The notes below the pieces were generated by a model. It was not told the origin of the DNA, made no database searches, and was given only the letters and a program-made list of their open reading frames with translations. Source: Basidiobolus meristosporus CBS 931.73 (lineage: Eukaryota; Basidiobolomycota; Basidiobolomycetes; Basidiobolales; Basidiobolaceae). Taken from it: DNA of 64,000 nucleotides. The translations under genes were made by a program, and so were the position numbers. Where the stretch lies: the NCBI GenBank assembly GCA_002104905.1, contig MCFE01000066.1:62001-126000 (forward strand), given 5' to 3'. Positions 11,960 through 23,254 of this stretch are shown one piece after another (the stretch's first letter is position 1; the number at the start of each line of letters is the position of its first letter).

Positions 11960-13240
11960 TCCCATCACTCATATCTATGCACATTATGAAAATTAACCTT
12001 TAGTCTGACCAACAAACTACCTAACTTGCCAACTGCTGTCTCAAAAAATATTGGGCTATCTACAACTCCATACTTGTTCCTCACACCGGTGGTGATACTC
12101 ACATAACATGCAGTAATTACTTTGCATGACAATATGAACACATAGGTATTTGAGCTTAAATTATCATGTTATGTTTACAAAAGGCTTAGAGACTATAATC
12201 AACAACATGTATTGCTCATGTGGCATCAATAACACCATTCATATTGAAACCAAATGTCCACAATGTAAAGCAAATCTTTTTTGTAGTTATTTTGTCACAA
12301 CAGATTGGTTTATTTACGCAGTCCCACCTTCAATTCTCCTCAAGACTCCAGCATAGAAATATCCTTGGAAAAAATTGTTCTGCCCCGCAAAAGAATTAAA
12401 ACTTGAAAATAATTCCCCATAACCAGTTACATTTTTAAATACATTCTCATCCCACCTACACAAACTTGCTCCTCACAATAGTCAGAGTATATGTCCAATT
12501 TATCTACCAAATGTATGCAGTTAGTAAACTATGCCAAAAAAGGCAAAGTTTATGACAATTATCATGCTTACGCAAATATTGTTGGCACTAAACATACAGA
12601 GAGTATGTCAATACTCCTGTCTGGAAAAGTCATTGCTGGTGGCATTATGTCTGGAATATATACAGAAAGATCTGCCTGTAGTGTTATTATCAGAGATCCA
12701 TGTCTTGATTTTAGCAAAATACAATTCCCAGAAGATATTACTGAAAGCATTGGAATTTCTATTTGATTTCACAAACATAAATTAATATCCTTCTCCAACC
12801 ACAAAAAAAATTAAACTTGACAACAAAGTTTTGGTCAACAACCTAAACTTAATATGTGTCAGCTGCACTTACAAGGAATTAATGTTGGATGATAGCAAAG
12901 CCCTTATAAACTGCAACCTTCTCTTAAAAACACTTCTGTTCTAGGATCTAAAGCTAAATACAACAGGATGACATAAGACTGTATCTATTAATTAACTTGA
13001 AACCCCACCTTTAACGTCAGTTTTGACAGTAATATAATGAGTATACTAGCTGTTCACAGTACAGAACACAAATCCAACCTGTTATTCAAAGTAACAAAGA
13101 TGAAATCACCTCCACACACTCAGGATAAAATTACAGGAGCATATTTCATGACTTTAATCAATGAGCCAGTTGCTCCTGATATTTCTACTGACTTCTTTCT
13201 ACTTTGCAAGCAAGATACATTTGTAAAAAGTATATACCTT
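11960..13240 (+). pseudogene. decayed RNA polymerase largest-subunit-like fragment (RPB1/RPC1/beta'-type)
   Basis: Translated pieces in two or three frames match, in order, the N-terminal half of the largest subunit of multisubunit RNA polymerases. A degenerate GH-x-GHI-like clamp segment (~12110-12170) leads into YHVMFTKGLETI. A CxC...CPQC metal-binding-like stretch lies at 12209-12275. DWFIYAVPP (~12300-12330) resembles the conserved DW...VPP. SGKVIAGGIMSG followed by ERSACSVIIRDPCLDF (12620-12715) resembles the GK-x-G-x-RGNL-x-GKR...SARTVI-x-DP block. QQPKLNMCQLHLQG (12834-12880) resembles NRQP-LHK. NPTFNVSFDSNIMS (13001-13042) sits where the catalytic NADFDGD loop belongs, with only the first Asp kept. 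ITGAYFMT and KQDTF follow. Spacing along about 300 residues agrees with RPB1. Frameshifts, stops and the lost Asp residues make it non-functional. The source (host paralogue, linear plasmid or large DNA virus) is undecided. Confidence 0.68.
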
Positions 13241-13242
13241 AT

Positions 13243-14237
13243 GCTGGTAGAGTACTTGTTTAATGAGAATCCATCAAGTGCTAAAGCAAAGGCGTGGTCA
13301 TACATACCTTCAAGGTAGCCCTTGCTTCTTAGCTGTTTGTAATGTTTGCCATTATATATATTGGATATGATTGCACTTGATTGATACTGAGTGCGGTACT
13401 GTATAGCTTTGTAATATTTGTTGGACTGCATCAGCTTCCTCAGTTGGGGTATAACCTGAATACATCCAGAGTGTGAATATCACTTTCCCTTAACAGTGGT
13501 GGATTCCTAACAATTTGGACACGTTGTAAGGATAGCATTTTGGATGTGAATGCCATGCAACTGCTAACGCATGCTGGAATCAGGACAGTCTCTGGATCAT
13601 ATGTTGCCAGCTGCATGATGGTTGTCCACTTGTACCATGTACATGGTAAGTTGCATCCTGGTATGATTTTGGCAAGAGGTAATAATTAATCCTCAAAGCC
13701 CCTGTTACTGATATTAGTGGAAATGCACAACTTCTCTAGCCTCAACATTATATCATTCACCAGTAGATGGATTACTGGACCCACTTGGCTCCATAAAGTA
13801 TCCTTGGCATTTGTTTCAATGGGTGTTGTCTCATTGCATATAGGGATTTGACCGGGCTTATACGTGGTACTGTTGTTGGGGGAGATAGGTTTAAAATCAA
13901 TCAGTGAACCTTCTTTGTCAGAGCTATCACTCTGCATGCTATATTCAGAAGGCTGAGGTGAGCCTAAAGGTATCACAAACTCACCTGACTCAGTTTGCGC
14001 AAGGTGACAAAGACAGCCAGGTGCCAATGTAGAAGTATCAACTGGCTGACAAGATAATGTTGGTACAGTAGTGACCAATGAATGGTCAATTATGACTTGG
14101 GTGGTAAAACACTGGCTGTGATCCTTGTAATACTTCCTATGCTGTCTGCATGCTTCATGGCTGAGAGGCTTGCCACAATAGCCACATGGTCTTTTTTCTC
14201 TTCTCTTAAGGTGTTGAGTCAAAGTAGTCTTGTCCAT
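13243..14237 (-). pseudogene. Tnp2-type transposase, N-terminal half (copy T2)
   Basis: This copy retains the best-preserved N-terminus. The ATG at 14237 opens a 183-codon frame down to 13686 (MDKTTLTQH...). A basic Cys/His-rich finger (CGYCGKPLSHEACRQHRKYYKDH) spans residues ~18-40, followed by an acidic Ser/Pro linker and a WSQVGPVIHLLVNDIM segment near residue 155. After a frame break the gene continues with the SNKYYKAIQYRTQYQ block (13431-13300) and MYDHAFALALDGFSLNKYSTS, and stops abruptly at ~13243, where the polymerase-like relic begins. The C-terminal half is missing. Confidence 0.85.
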
Positions 14238-14473
14238 GGGGGAAACAGTTTGACCCTCAACTACATAATGCTATTATATCACCTTTTGGTCAATACTCAT
14301 GTGAACTTAAGACAGTCTTGTATTTAGTACATTGCACCTACATGAGTGTAAGATTCAATAATGACCCACCATAGTACGCATTATAAACAAAGTTGTGGCA
14401 CCACATACCCATGTATATGTAACACTAATCCCCTTTGGTTTGACTCAATGACATATACATGCTTCCAAAAAAT
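14238..14473. promoter_or_regulatory. divergent intergenic region of Tnp2 copy T2
   Basis: This is the region between the transposase start (minus) and the first codons of the divergent accessory gene (plus; ATG near 14459). It holds a TATA-like ATTATAAACAAAG near 14380 and is alignable with the regions at 18226, 35432, 47058 and 62064. The accessory gene is cut after a few codons by the gypsy LTR at 14474. Confidence 0.55.
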
Positions 14474-14841
14474 TGTTACAAGTCTTGGTATAAGAGTTGT
14501 AGTGGAATAGAGAGTTTAGCTAGTTTTGTATTCACTAAAGCTTGAGCTGATTTTTATTGAGGTTCCTGCAGCTCCTTATATACATTTTTGCCAATTCAAT
14601 TGCTGAATAATTGTATTTCCTAATGCAGTTTGTGGCTGATGACTCATTTGATTGCATCATCATCACCCAATAAGAGCCTACTTAATATATCTATTCCTGT
14701 TTGATAAGGATATGCTGATTCATCTGCTGACTAATGATACTGATTTGATAGATAACACTGATATACTGATAGGTTAAATGTATAACTATTGATTTGACTA
14801 AAACTGATCTAACTTAAACATTCAAGCCGTAGATCACAACA
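14474..14841 (-). repeat. gypsy (G1-family) LTR in copy T2
   Basis: This 368-bp LTR runs from TGTTACAAGTC to GATCACAACA. It interrupts the accessory gene at the same base as the LTR at 35669 in copy T4 (both preceded by AAAAAAT). The expected AAAT duplicate is absent on the right, where copia sequence begins, so the right flank has been replaced by a rearrangement. Confidence 0.88.
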
Positions 14842-15628
14842 TAGGTAAGAAGCTATCTTGCAACTCAGGCTTTTAGTGATTGCCTCAAACCATACAGAGA
14901 TTTTTTAAGCTTGCATACCCAATGAGAGTTATCTTAGTCAGCAAACTCATGAGCCTGGTCCATGTACACATCTTCATCAACTTGCTTTTACTTTCAGATA
15001 TGACAGATTATAAGTCAACTTGTATAAACTCTGATCTCTGATACCCAAAGCAATATGGACACCGCTTTAATCAATGATCTTGCATCTAGAATTGTCAGCT
15101 GAAAACAGCTCCTTCTGATATGGCATTTTTTGTAGATAGTGGATTTATGGCCCATGCTGGTATATAGAGTACCTCCTGAAGGTAAGTGCGTGGCATCCTT
15201 CACTGCTCAAGCGGTTTACTTTAACAGTTCCACCTCCAACTGCATTAAGTGATTTATTGATACACATGAAAGCCTTCTTAGTTAGAATTTTGAGTGGAAT
15301 ATTCTTTTTGGAGTGTAAGTGTTGAGATGCTCTAGAGTCAATATGCCATATCTGAGAATATTTGCTTGTGGTCATGTTCAGTGCAGATATGAATAGTCTA
15401 GCCTCAGTTGTTGCAGTGTTCTATAATAAAGCATATCTTGCCTATTATGTCTCTTTGGAGTATTGGTCTAATGTGTGTTCTTTCCTTTTGTAATAGTTAC
15501 AAAAACAGGTTACTATTGACTTTAAAGGATCTTGGGTACCACCTCTGTTTGCTGTCATTACTTATGAAAGCATTTTCACCTTCTTATTTATTAGTGCCTG
15601 ACTTCTTAATTCTTCATCCTGGAGCATT
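14842..15628 (-). pseudogene. second-family copia protease-region fragment
   Basis: The minus strand encodes WHIDSRASQHLHSKKN (~15340), a mutated form of the copia protease motif DSGASQH, followed by an AVGGGTVKVN segment as in copia pre-integrase regions. It is the same family as the plus-strand fragment at 10393-11950. The rest (15400-15628) is coding-like but too decayed to assign. It ends where the terminus of Tnp2 copy T3 begins. Confidence 0.65.
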
Positions 15629-18225
15629 CCCTATGGATATTATTTGGTCCCACAGGTGGATCTGATCCAGATCAGCCATTGGGATCCCACAATGGGTCTG
15701 TCATAATGAGGGCAGCTTAGAATTACTGACCCTCCACACATTCTTATGATGGGATTGTTATAGAGTTTTACCAAGTTTACAGACAAATAAAGTAAAAAAT
15801 TTGACCATGTTTAAGTAGTCTTTTGACAAGAGTTGAATGACACTCCTATTGTCTTAATGCACTCTTCACTTATTTGAGCAGACCTGCCAGCCAATACATC
15901 CAATTGCCTTATATGCCAGGAGGGCTTCATGGTGTTCTGATATCCACATTGCAAACTGCTGCTGAAATTATACCAGCAGTATGGTAGCCCTAAAGCCAGT
16001 CCTATATAATGCAGCTGTAGCAACTTACCAATAATATTCTCTTTTTCATCCTCCCCTTGCACCAATCATATCACCACTGAAGAATTAGTTTTTTAGTGTG
16101 AAATTTGCAAAGTTACCATATACACATTTAATACTGAACTGATTACCCATACTGTAGGGCTGCTTAGCTTCTTAATGCCAAAGTTGTAAATGTCTCCATG
16201 TGCACACCTGTCCTCAGTATTTTCCAACTCCGTTTTGCTGTAATCCATGTGCCAACTCATTGCATCCATGACAGACTTGAAGATAACAATCTTGATGAGA
16301 TTGGGATATGGTAATACCTGAGACTTGACTTGTCCTCCTACTCCCCTGCACATCTGCACCATAGGGAACCCTCAAAAGGTGAATCAAGGCCCAATATTTT
16401 CCACATGCCAAGCAAGATGGAGTAGAGAATGGATACACTAGCAGCAGATCTACACATTCAGCTTTATGCGTGTAGTATGGCCACTCAAGTTGTGCCATAC
16501 ACTCCTTGCATAACACCTATAGATGCTTCAAGTTGGCATTGGTGATCCAACTGTGAATAAATAATTCTACAATCTCAGCATTTAACTCCCAATTCCTCCA
16601 ATATACTATTGATTGAAATGGCTTCAGAAGTTCACTTGAATAAATTCATTCTTAGCTCATACAGTCTGTGCATTTGTATTGTTGCATGTGAGTATCAATA
16701 TTGATAGGAGCCTGTGGGAAGTATTTTGGGTAGCAGATGCTCTGTGATCTCTTGCCAATTCTTTCAAATTTCTCTTGTCTCTTGAAGGGCTCATTCAGCT
16801 TGATATGCCCCATGTGCAACTTGGTCCTTAGTATGGGGATATTACTGAAAAGCAAATATATTGCTTGGAGTGGATGCATTTGCTCCAACAGATACCCACT
16901 ATCTTAAGTATCCCCAGTTTCAATTAAGCTCATGTGCTGGCCAATAGCTGATTGCTTTACAACTTTGCTGCAATTGCATGCTAGTTTTGGTATATTCTCT
17001 TTGTTGGAAGATGATGTTCTTTGTGTTGGTATTTGGACAATAATACTGTGTTTGAGTTATGGTGTAAATCTACTGTATCTCAAACATTTAAGAGCAATAC
17101 TGCTCATTGTGCCCAGAAGAGCCAGCTATCTTGCTGATGGCTGGGGTGTCTTCAATGCAAAGAATAAGATATGCTTTGATGTGATGGCACAGAGGTAGGT
17201 AGATAAGAATCAGTGGCCTGCAGGATTTGCTGGCAGAGTCTTTGTTTATTGAAAACCCATCATGTGCAAAGGCAAAGACATGGTCATATATACCTTCATA
17301 GTACCACTTGCTTCTTAGTTGCTTGCAATGTTCACCATCAAATATATTGGCAATACTTGTGCTTGTCTGATACTGAGTGTGGTACTTCATTGCTTCACAA
17401 TATTTGTTGGACTGCATGAGCTTCATTAGACTGGGTATTACTGGAATATATCCAGGGTGTGAATGCTGGTTCCTCCAATGGTGATAAATTCCTGCTAGGC
17501 TGGACACCTTGCAATAGTGGCATTTTTTGATGTGAATACCATATAGCTGCTACCATAGGCAGGTAACAGGACAGACTCTGGGTTGCATGTTGCCAGCTGC
17601 ATGGTGGTTGTTCATTTGTACCATATACATGTAGAGTTGCATTCTGGAATGATCTGGTAAAATGCTGTAGTAAATCATTAAAGTCCCCATTACTGATATT
17701 TTTTGAAACATCCCATTTAACTAGCCACAGTATTACATCTTAAACCTGTAGATAGTCTACTGGGCTCACTTGGCTTCATAAAATATCCTCACCACTATCT
17801 TCTACAGGTATTGTATCAATGCATATTGGATTTTGTGGGACACATACAAGGTACTGTTTTTAGCAAAGATAGGCTCAAAACCCACCAGTGAGCCTTCTTC
17901 TTTAGAGCTATTACACTGCATACCATATTCAGACAGCTGAGGTGAGCCTAAACGTGTCACAAACTCACCTGTCTCATCCTGCACCAAACCAGGTGATAAG
18001 TATAACTTGGTTCCATCAAAGCAGTGTTGAGTGCCAGCAAAATATTGCTCATATAGTAGTGATAGATGAATGGTCAGATATAACTTGTGTGACAAAACAC
18101 TGGCTATGATGCTTGTAATACTTGCGGTGCTGTCTGCATGTTTGATGGCTGAGAGGCTTGTTACAATAGCCATATAGTCTTTTTGCTCTTTTATTATGGC
18201 ATTGAACCAAAGTAGTCTTCTCCAT
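15629..18225 (-). pseudogene. Tnp2-type transposase (copy T3)
   Basis: The element terminus is CCCTATGGATATTATTTGG at 15629, so the C-terminal end of the gene runs almost to the element end. The start is the ATG at 18225 (MEKTTLVQ...). Recognisable parts on the minus strand are the finger-like start (18200-18110), the linker (17990-17810), the Cys-rich block and GFSINKDSASKSCRPLILI core (17500-17210), the KLHMGHIKLNEPF region (~16800), a divergent form of the HSLLHL...VEN...P Tnp2 region (16500-16380), and the C-terminal KENIIGKLLQLHYIGLALG segment (16050-15980). Many stops and small indels are present. No large insertion interrupts this gene. Confidence 0.8.
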
Positions 18226-18447
18226 AGGGCAACAGCTTAGTACTCAACAACATAGCAATATTCTATCTCTTTTGTATCAATAGTCATGTGAATTGAAAAG
18301 AGTCCTATATTTGAGACAATATACCCACATGGAAGTAAGATTTTGATGTGATTGGCCGTAGTAAGCATTATAAATAAAGCTGTAGCACTACAGAGACATG
18401 TATATGTAACACTATTTTATGTTTACTCTTCTCACTTTGTTATATAT
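18226..18447. promoter_or_regulatory. divergent promoter region of Tnp2 copy T3
   Basis: These ~222 bp separate the transposase (minus) from the accessory gene (plus). They contain GCATTATAAATAAAGC near 18365-18380, a TATA-like sequence oriented towards the accessory gene, and the conserved 'catgtatatgtaacac' segment. Its repetition in five Tnp2 copies at the same place supports a shared control region. Confidence 0.55.
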
Positions 18448-18559
18448 GCCACCAAAAAATAGAGCAATGTCAACTGGTTCCAAATCAAGTCCACTGTTGA
18501 CAGCAGCAGATGAATGGTTACACAACAGCTTACTTTAACATGTAGTGTAACAAGCCAGC
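18448..18559 (+). pseudogene. Tnp2-element accessory gene (ORF2), N-terminus, copy T3
   Basis: The first codons (MPPKNRAMSTGS) of the divergent accessory gene are readable from an ATG at 18448. The product has no family I recognise. The gene is cut at 18559 by copia C3. Further pieces of the same gene copy lie at 25728-25779, 30719-31164, 31521-31774, 43698-44147 and 44483-44830, each separated by a later insertion. Confidence 0.6.
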
Positions 18560-18928
18560 TGTTGAGTTATTGGACTATATGGTATCACTCAGCAGCTAAA
18601 AATTTACTTAACAATTCTAGACTAATCTTGGTCACTGTAGGACTGATGCACTGCTCTAGCTTTACCACTTTCTTACATCCTATGGTCCTAAAATTAATCC
18701 CTTGTAGTCCAGATTAAACTAACACTTTTTACCAGGTATTATGTACCAGTCCTGAAACTAATACACAATACTCCTGAATGTAGAGAGACCCTCTTTTCTT
18801 AGTGTTACAGATAATTACATCAACAAAGGTATAAATACGTTGCCTCTTTATGAATAAGCAACTGCTAAACTATTTTCACTAAATCTTGAATAGTTCCTTA
18901 TATCCTAATCACTTCTTAAATTGAAACT
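18560..18928 (+). repeat. 5' LTR of copia C3
   Basis: This 369-bp LTR starts TGTTGAGTTATTGG and ends TTGAAACT, followed by the primer-binding-type GGTTATGAGCCC. It is a diverged member of the C1/C4 LTR family. Confidence 0.85.
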
Positions 18929-18962
18929 GGTTATGAGCCCTGATTGCTATAATCTATTATGA

Positions 18963-19173
18963 GGATGACTTCTACCAGCAAATCAAACAATACAAACATC
19001 TTATCTGTGAAGAAGAACTTAGACGGGCAGAGCTACAGACTTTGGAGGGTCAAGATGCCAATCCACCTTGAGGAAAGAAAGCTCAGGAATATAGTGACAG
19101 GAAAAGTAGTTGAAACCATGATGGTGACACTTGCAGAAGAACATTACAGTATTAATGCTGGTGCTTTTGAATG
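18963..19173 (+). pseudogene. gag remnant of copia C3
   Basis: The ATG at 18965 (MTSTSKSNNTN...) opens a 69-residue stretch matching the start of copia gag. An internal deletion then joins VTGKVVE directly to TLAEEHYSINAGA, skipping about 85 residues present in C1 and C4. The frame stops where C2 inserted at 19174. Confidence 0.8.
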
Positions 19174-19542
19174 TGTTGCAATTTAAGGAGTGCTTTGGAT
19201 ACAAGGAACTTATCAAGAAATAGTGATAATAGTTGAACTGTTGTTTATTAATAAAGAAGCTCAGTATTTATACCTTTGTAGAAGTAAAATAGCTGTAGCA
19301 CTAAGTAAGGAGGGTTTCTCAATACTCAAGAGTATTCTGTAACAGTTTCAGGGTTAGCACATAATAGTTAGCATTAGTGCTAATTTGATCCTTACTATAG
19401 GGGAATAATCATATGAACGTAGATCTGAAGAAAGTGGCAAAGTTAAAGCTGTAGATTAGTCCCACAGTGACCAAGATTAGTCCAGAATTGTTAAGTAAAT
19501 TTTTAACTGCAGAATGATACCAAATAGTCCAATATTACAATA
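19174..19542 (-). repeat. 3' LTR of copia C2
   Basis: This is a full-length 369-bp LTR in minus orientation. The inner end adjoining the purine tract is mutated (TATTGTAATATTGG instead of TGTTGAAATATTGG). Confidence 0.85.
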
Positions 19543-19602
19543 CTCCCCCCAACTAAATAATTTTTTAATCCTAATTCCTCCCTGAGATTCTCAAATTGTG
19601 GC

Positions 19603-22600
19603 CTAGCTAGTGGTTTTCAATATATCCACCACCATTTTGTTAGTTGGGCAGTACACTAACTCTACCAAGTTATTTTCTACAATGTCCCTCACAAAGTGAT
19701 GCTGTATAGCAATGTGCTTAGTTCTGGCATGATTAGTAGGATTTCTAGCTAATGAAATACAGCTTTGATTATCCTTGTAGATACATGTTGGTTCATCTGA
19801 ATTAAAACCCAAGTCTTTGAATAATTTTTGTAGCCATAGAGCCTCCTTAGCTGCTTGACATGCAGCCATATATGCTGCTTTGGTTGTAGATAGGGCCACA
19901 GTTGGTTGTTTCTTGCAATTCCAAGTAATAGCTGCACCAGCATAAAGAAATACATAGCTTGTGCTAGAGCCTCTGTCAATCAGATCCCTACCCCAATCTG
20001 AATCACTATAACCATCAAATTTTTGCCTATTAGCTGCTTCAGAGTATTCCAGTACCATATTTATGGCACCTTGCAGATATCTAAAAATCTGCTTAACTGC
20101 TGCAATTTGATCTAATCCATAATTCTGCATGAATTGACTGACTATTCCAACTGCCACTCCAATAACTGGACATATAGACACCATCAAGCACATTAGGCTA
20201 CCAACCATTGATTGCTAGGGAAAGTTTTGGTCCATACTTGAGCCGTTTTCATCTATAACTGGCTGAGACTTGCTTAATTCAGGTTATTGTCCATAGGGTA
20301 ACTGAAGATTTGCAATTTTCCATTTTGAAGCATCTAAGAATATCCCTGATGTACTTAGACTGATTCTGCACAATTTTCTGTGCAGGTCTGTCAAGTTTGA
20401 CCTCAATTTCAAGAAAATAGCTCAATTTTCCAAGATCTTTCATCTCAAACTTGCTGAAGATATCTGATTTTGTCTGTTTAAGTGCCTCTTGGCCACTTGC
20501 AGCTATAATTATGTTGTCCACATAAAGAAGTAGGATGATCACACCCTTTTTGAGCTGTTTCACATATATACTCTGATCTGCAGTGCTACAAGAGAACCTA
20601 ATTTCCTCTAGATATGTATCAATCTTGTTATACCCTGCTCTAAGTGCCTGCTTAAGCCCATACAACAATTTTCTAAGTTTGCACACCTTATGGGGGCCTT
20701 TTGGATTGGTCAAACCTGATGGTTGCTCCATATATTTAGTTTGTTGCAAATCCCCATTTAGAAAGGCTGTTTTGACGTCCATTTGGTGTAGATCTAGACT
20801 CTGTACAGCTGCCAGGGCTAGAACTGTCCTAATGGAGTTAAACCTGGCAACCAGAGCATATGTTTCCTTAAAGTCTAGTCCCTGGAAATGGGAGTAACCC
20901 TTAGCCACCAATCTAGTCTTGTACTTATCAATGGCACCAGTTGAGGCTATCTTGATCTTGTTGACCCATCTACATCCTATTGGCTTTCTCCCATTCGGTA
21001 ATTCTACCAGTTCCCATGTTTTTGCCTTGATCAGTGATTTGTACTCCTCCTGCATGGCTTGTTGCCATATAGTAGCATCTGGACTTTGCAATGCCTGTTC
21101 CAGATTCTGAGATTTGGCACACAAGGCAAGATAAGCTTCTTCATGATCATTGGATGTCTGCCACTAGGATCCAGGGGCATTTCTTATTCTGGTAGATCTC
21201 CTAATTGGGATAATCTGTTCTGATCTGGAACTGGTAGAAGTATCTTCCATCTCTGGCTGGATTTGGTACATATCTTCTTCATTAGTGTTGATTACATCAT
21301 TAGGCAGCTGGCCAATGAGTTCTGTGACTTTCTGATCTAAATTCTGCTTCAGTACAATGTCCCTGCTCTTGATCAGCTTCCGAATTTTGCCATCATACAC
21401 TCTGTGCCCTTTAGTATCTTCACAATACCCAAGAATGATCCCTTTCCTACACTTTGGTTCCAACTTTGAGTGTTTTTTGTCAGGGACGTGATAAAAACCA
21501 TCACTGCCAAAGATCTTGAGGTGCTGGAGATCTGGTTTTTGCCTGTATATGCTTCAAAGGGTGTAGAATCACGTAGTACTGTTGTTGGGCATCTGTTCTT
21601 GATGTATACAGTGGCAGCAACAGATTCAGCCCAAAATTTGTAGTCCATTCCCTTATCATGTGGCAAAGATCTTCCCACCTCTACTACTGTTCTAGTTGCA
21701 CATTCTGCTACTCCATTTTGCCGTGGAGTAAGAGGAACTGTTGTCTGTTGAAGTATACCAGTAGGCAAGCAGCATTTTGCAAACTCCTTTGAATGGTATT
21801 CTCCTCCATTATCACTTTGTAGTACCTTCAATTAACACCCAGTTTGTGTTTTGGCCATGTCCTTGAAGTGCTTGACCTTCTCTAAAGCTTCATCCTTTGT
21901 TTTGAGAAAGTACACCCGTGTATATCTTGTTTTGTCATCAATAAATGTCATAAAGTATCTCTTGGCTCCAAAGCACAGTGTGCCCATAGGACCACATATA
22001 TCTGAGTGTACAATAGCCAATATTTTGGTGGTATTGATGCCTTCAGTGCTCTTGAAATGTTGCCTAGCTTGTTTGCCATAAGAACATCCCTTACAAACAT
22101 TCAACTTGATTGGAATTGAGTATTTTAGGCCCAAAATAGCCTGATTTTTCACCAATTGGCTCATTTTCTGTTTCCCAATGTGACCTAGCCTCCTAAGCCA
22201 CATCTACCAGTTGGTTTCATCAGTTTCAGCAATGTTGGCATACTCAGTTACAATGATCTTGCATTGTAGCTTGCATATACATTGTGATCTCTGATTCCCA
22301 AAGCTAATTTTTGTCCATTCTCACTCAATATTGAACGTCCGAGTTCTTCATGGAGAAGTCTTCCTTTGACATAGTCTAAAGTCAAGTTGTCTTCTCTGCT
22401 TTCAAAAGAAAGTATAGGTGGCTCATACTTGTCTGGTAGGCTGCAAAGCAGACAGAGTATCTTTTCTTCATCATCTACACCAGCATTAATACTGTGAAGT
22501 TCTTCTGCAAGTGTCTCCATTCTGGCAATGAGTTGTAGCATGTCATCATCTGGCTTCTTCCTCATGCTGAAGAACTTTAGTTTTAAATAAAGCTTGCTTG

Positions 22601-22916
22601 ATACTGACTTTGCTCTAAAGATCTTCTCTAAGGATTCCCATGCTGCTTTGGCAGTATTTGAGGCATGGATTTGTCCAATGGAGGAGTCTTGCACATTGAT
22701 GCATATGGCATTGCAGGCCTTTCTCTCCTCTTGAAACTTCTCCACATCTTCTGCTGTTCCTTTGGGCTCAACTTCTTTTCCTGCTACTATATTCCAAAGC
22801 TTCCTTTCCTCAAGGTGGATCTGCATCTTGATTCTCCAAAGTCTGTAGTTCTATACATCAAACCTCTCCTTTACAGGGAAGATGTTTGTGTTTTTCTGTT
22901 TCCTTGTCAAAGTCAT
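19603..22916 (-). pseudogene. copia gag-pol of C2 with loss of zinc knuckle and protease
   Basis: The minus-strand reading starts at the ATG at 22916. Gag runs to about 22340 (YVKGRLLHEELG) and there fuses directly to SILSENGQKLALG, a pre-integrase segment. The CCHC knuckle and the DSGAS protease present in C1 and C4 between these points are absent. Integrase follows (22200-21400; HSDICGP, LQSDNGGEY and NGVAECAT, the last with Glu kept and the next Arg changed to Cys). Then come reverse transcriptase (21120-20300; here YVDN rather than YVDD) and RNase H (20200-19610; DSDWG, STTKAAYM). Stops separate the pieces. The YVDN change removes one catalytic Asp. Confidence 0.9.
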
Positions 22917-22952
22917 CTTTAGAATAGATTAAAGCAATTGGGGCTCATAACT

Positions 22953-23254
22953 TGTTGCAATTTAAGAAGTGTTTTGGATATAAGGAACTTATTAAGAAAT
23001 AGCAATAATAGTTGAACTGTTGTTTATTAATAAAGAAGCTCAGTATTTATAGCTTGGTAGAAGTAATATAGCTGTAACACTAAGTAAGGAGGGTTTCTCA
23101 ACATTCAGGAGCATTCTGTAAAAGTTTCCGGGTTAGTACATAATAGTTAGTTTCAGTGCTAATTTGATCCTGACTATATGGGAACAATCATAAGATTATA
23201 GATCTGAAGAAAATGGCAAAGTTAGAGCTGTGAATTAGTCCCATACTGACCAAG
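22953..23254 (-). repeat. 5' LTR of copia C2 (truncated)
   Basis: About 302 bp of the 369-bp LTR remain. The outer ~67 bp are lost at the junction with C3 integrase sequence at 23255. Confidence 0.82.

Larger units (their letters stand above)
19174..23254 (-). mobile_element. Ty1/copia C2, antisense, nested inside C3, internally deleted
   Basis: C2 reads on the minus strand. Its 3' LTR is 19174-19542 and its 5' LTR is 22953-23254. The latter is only about 302 of 369 bp: the outer end is missing and joined at 23255 to the integrase of C3, so no target duplication is visible on that side. The polypurine tract reads as 'ctcccccc' on the plus strand at 19543. The body lacks zinc knuckle and protease (see the gag-pol entry), so C2 could not have moved autonomously in this form. 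Confidence 0.88.

Noticed and set aside
12150-12766. Separate small unknown genes at 12150-12356 and 12491-12766
   Set aside because: Their order and motifs fit one decayed RNA polymerase subunit, so they were merged into a single pseudogene.
20583-21110. Plus-strand open frames
   Set aside because: They are antisense shadows of the copia C2 reverse transcriptase; the minus strand carries the conserved motifs.
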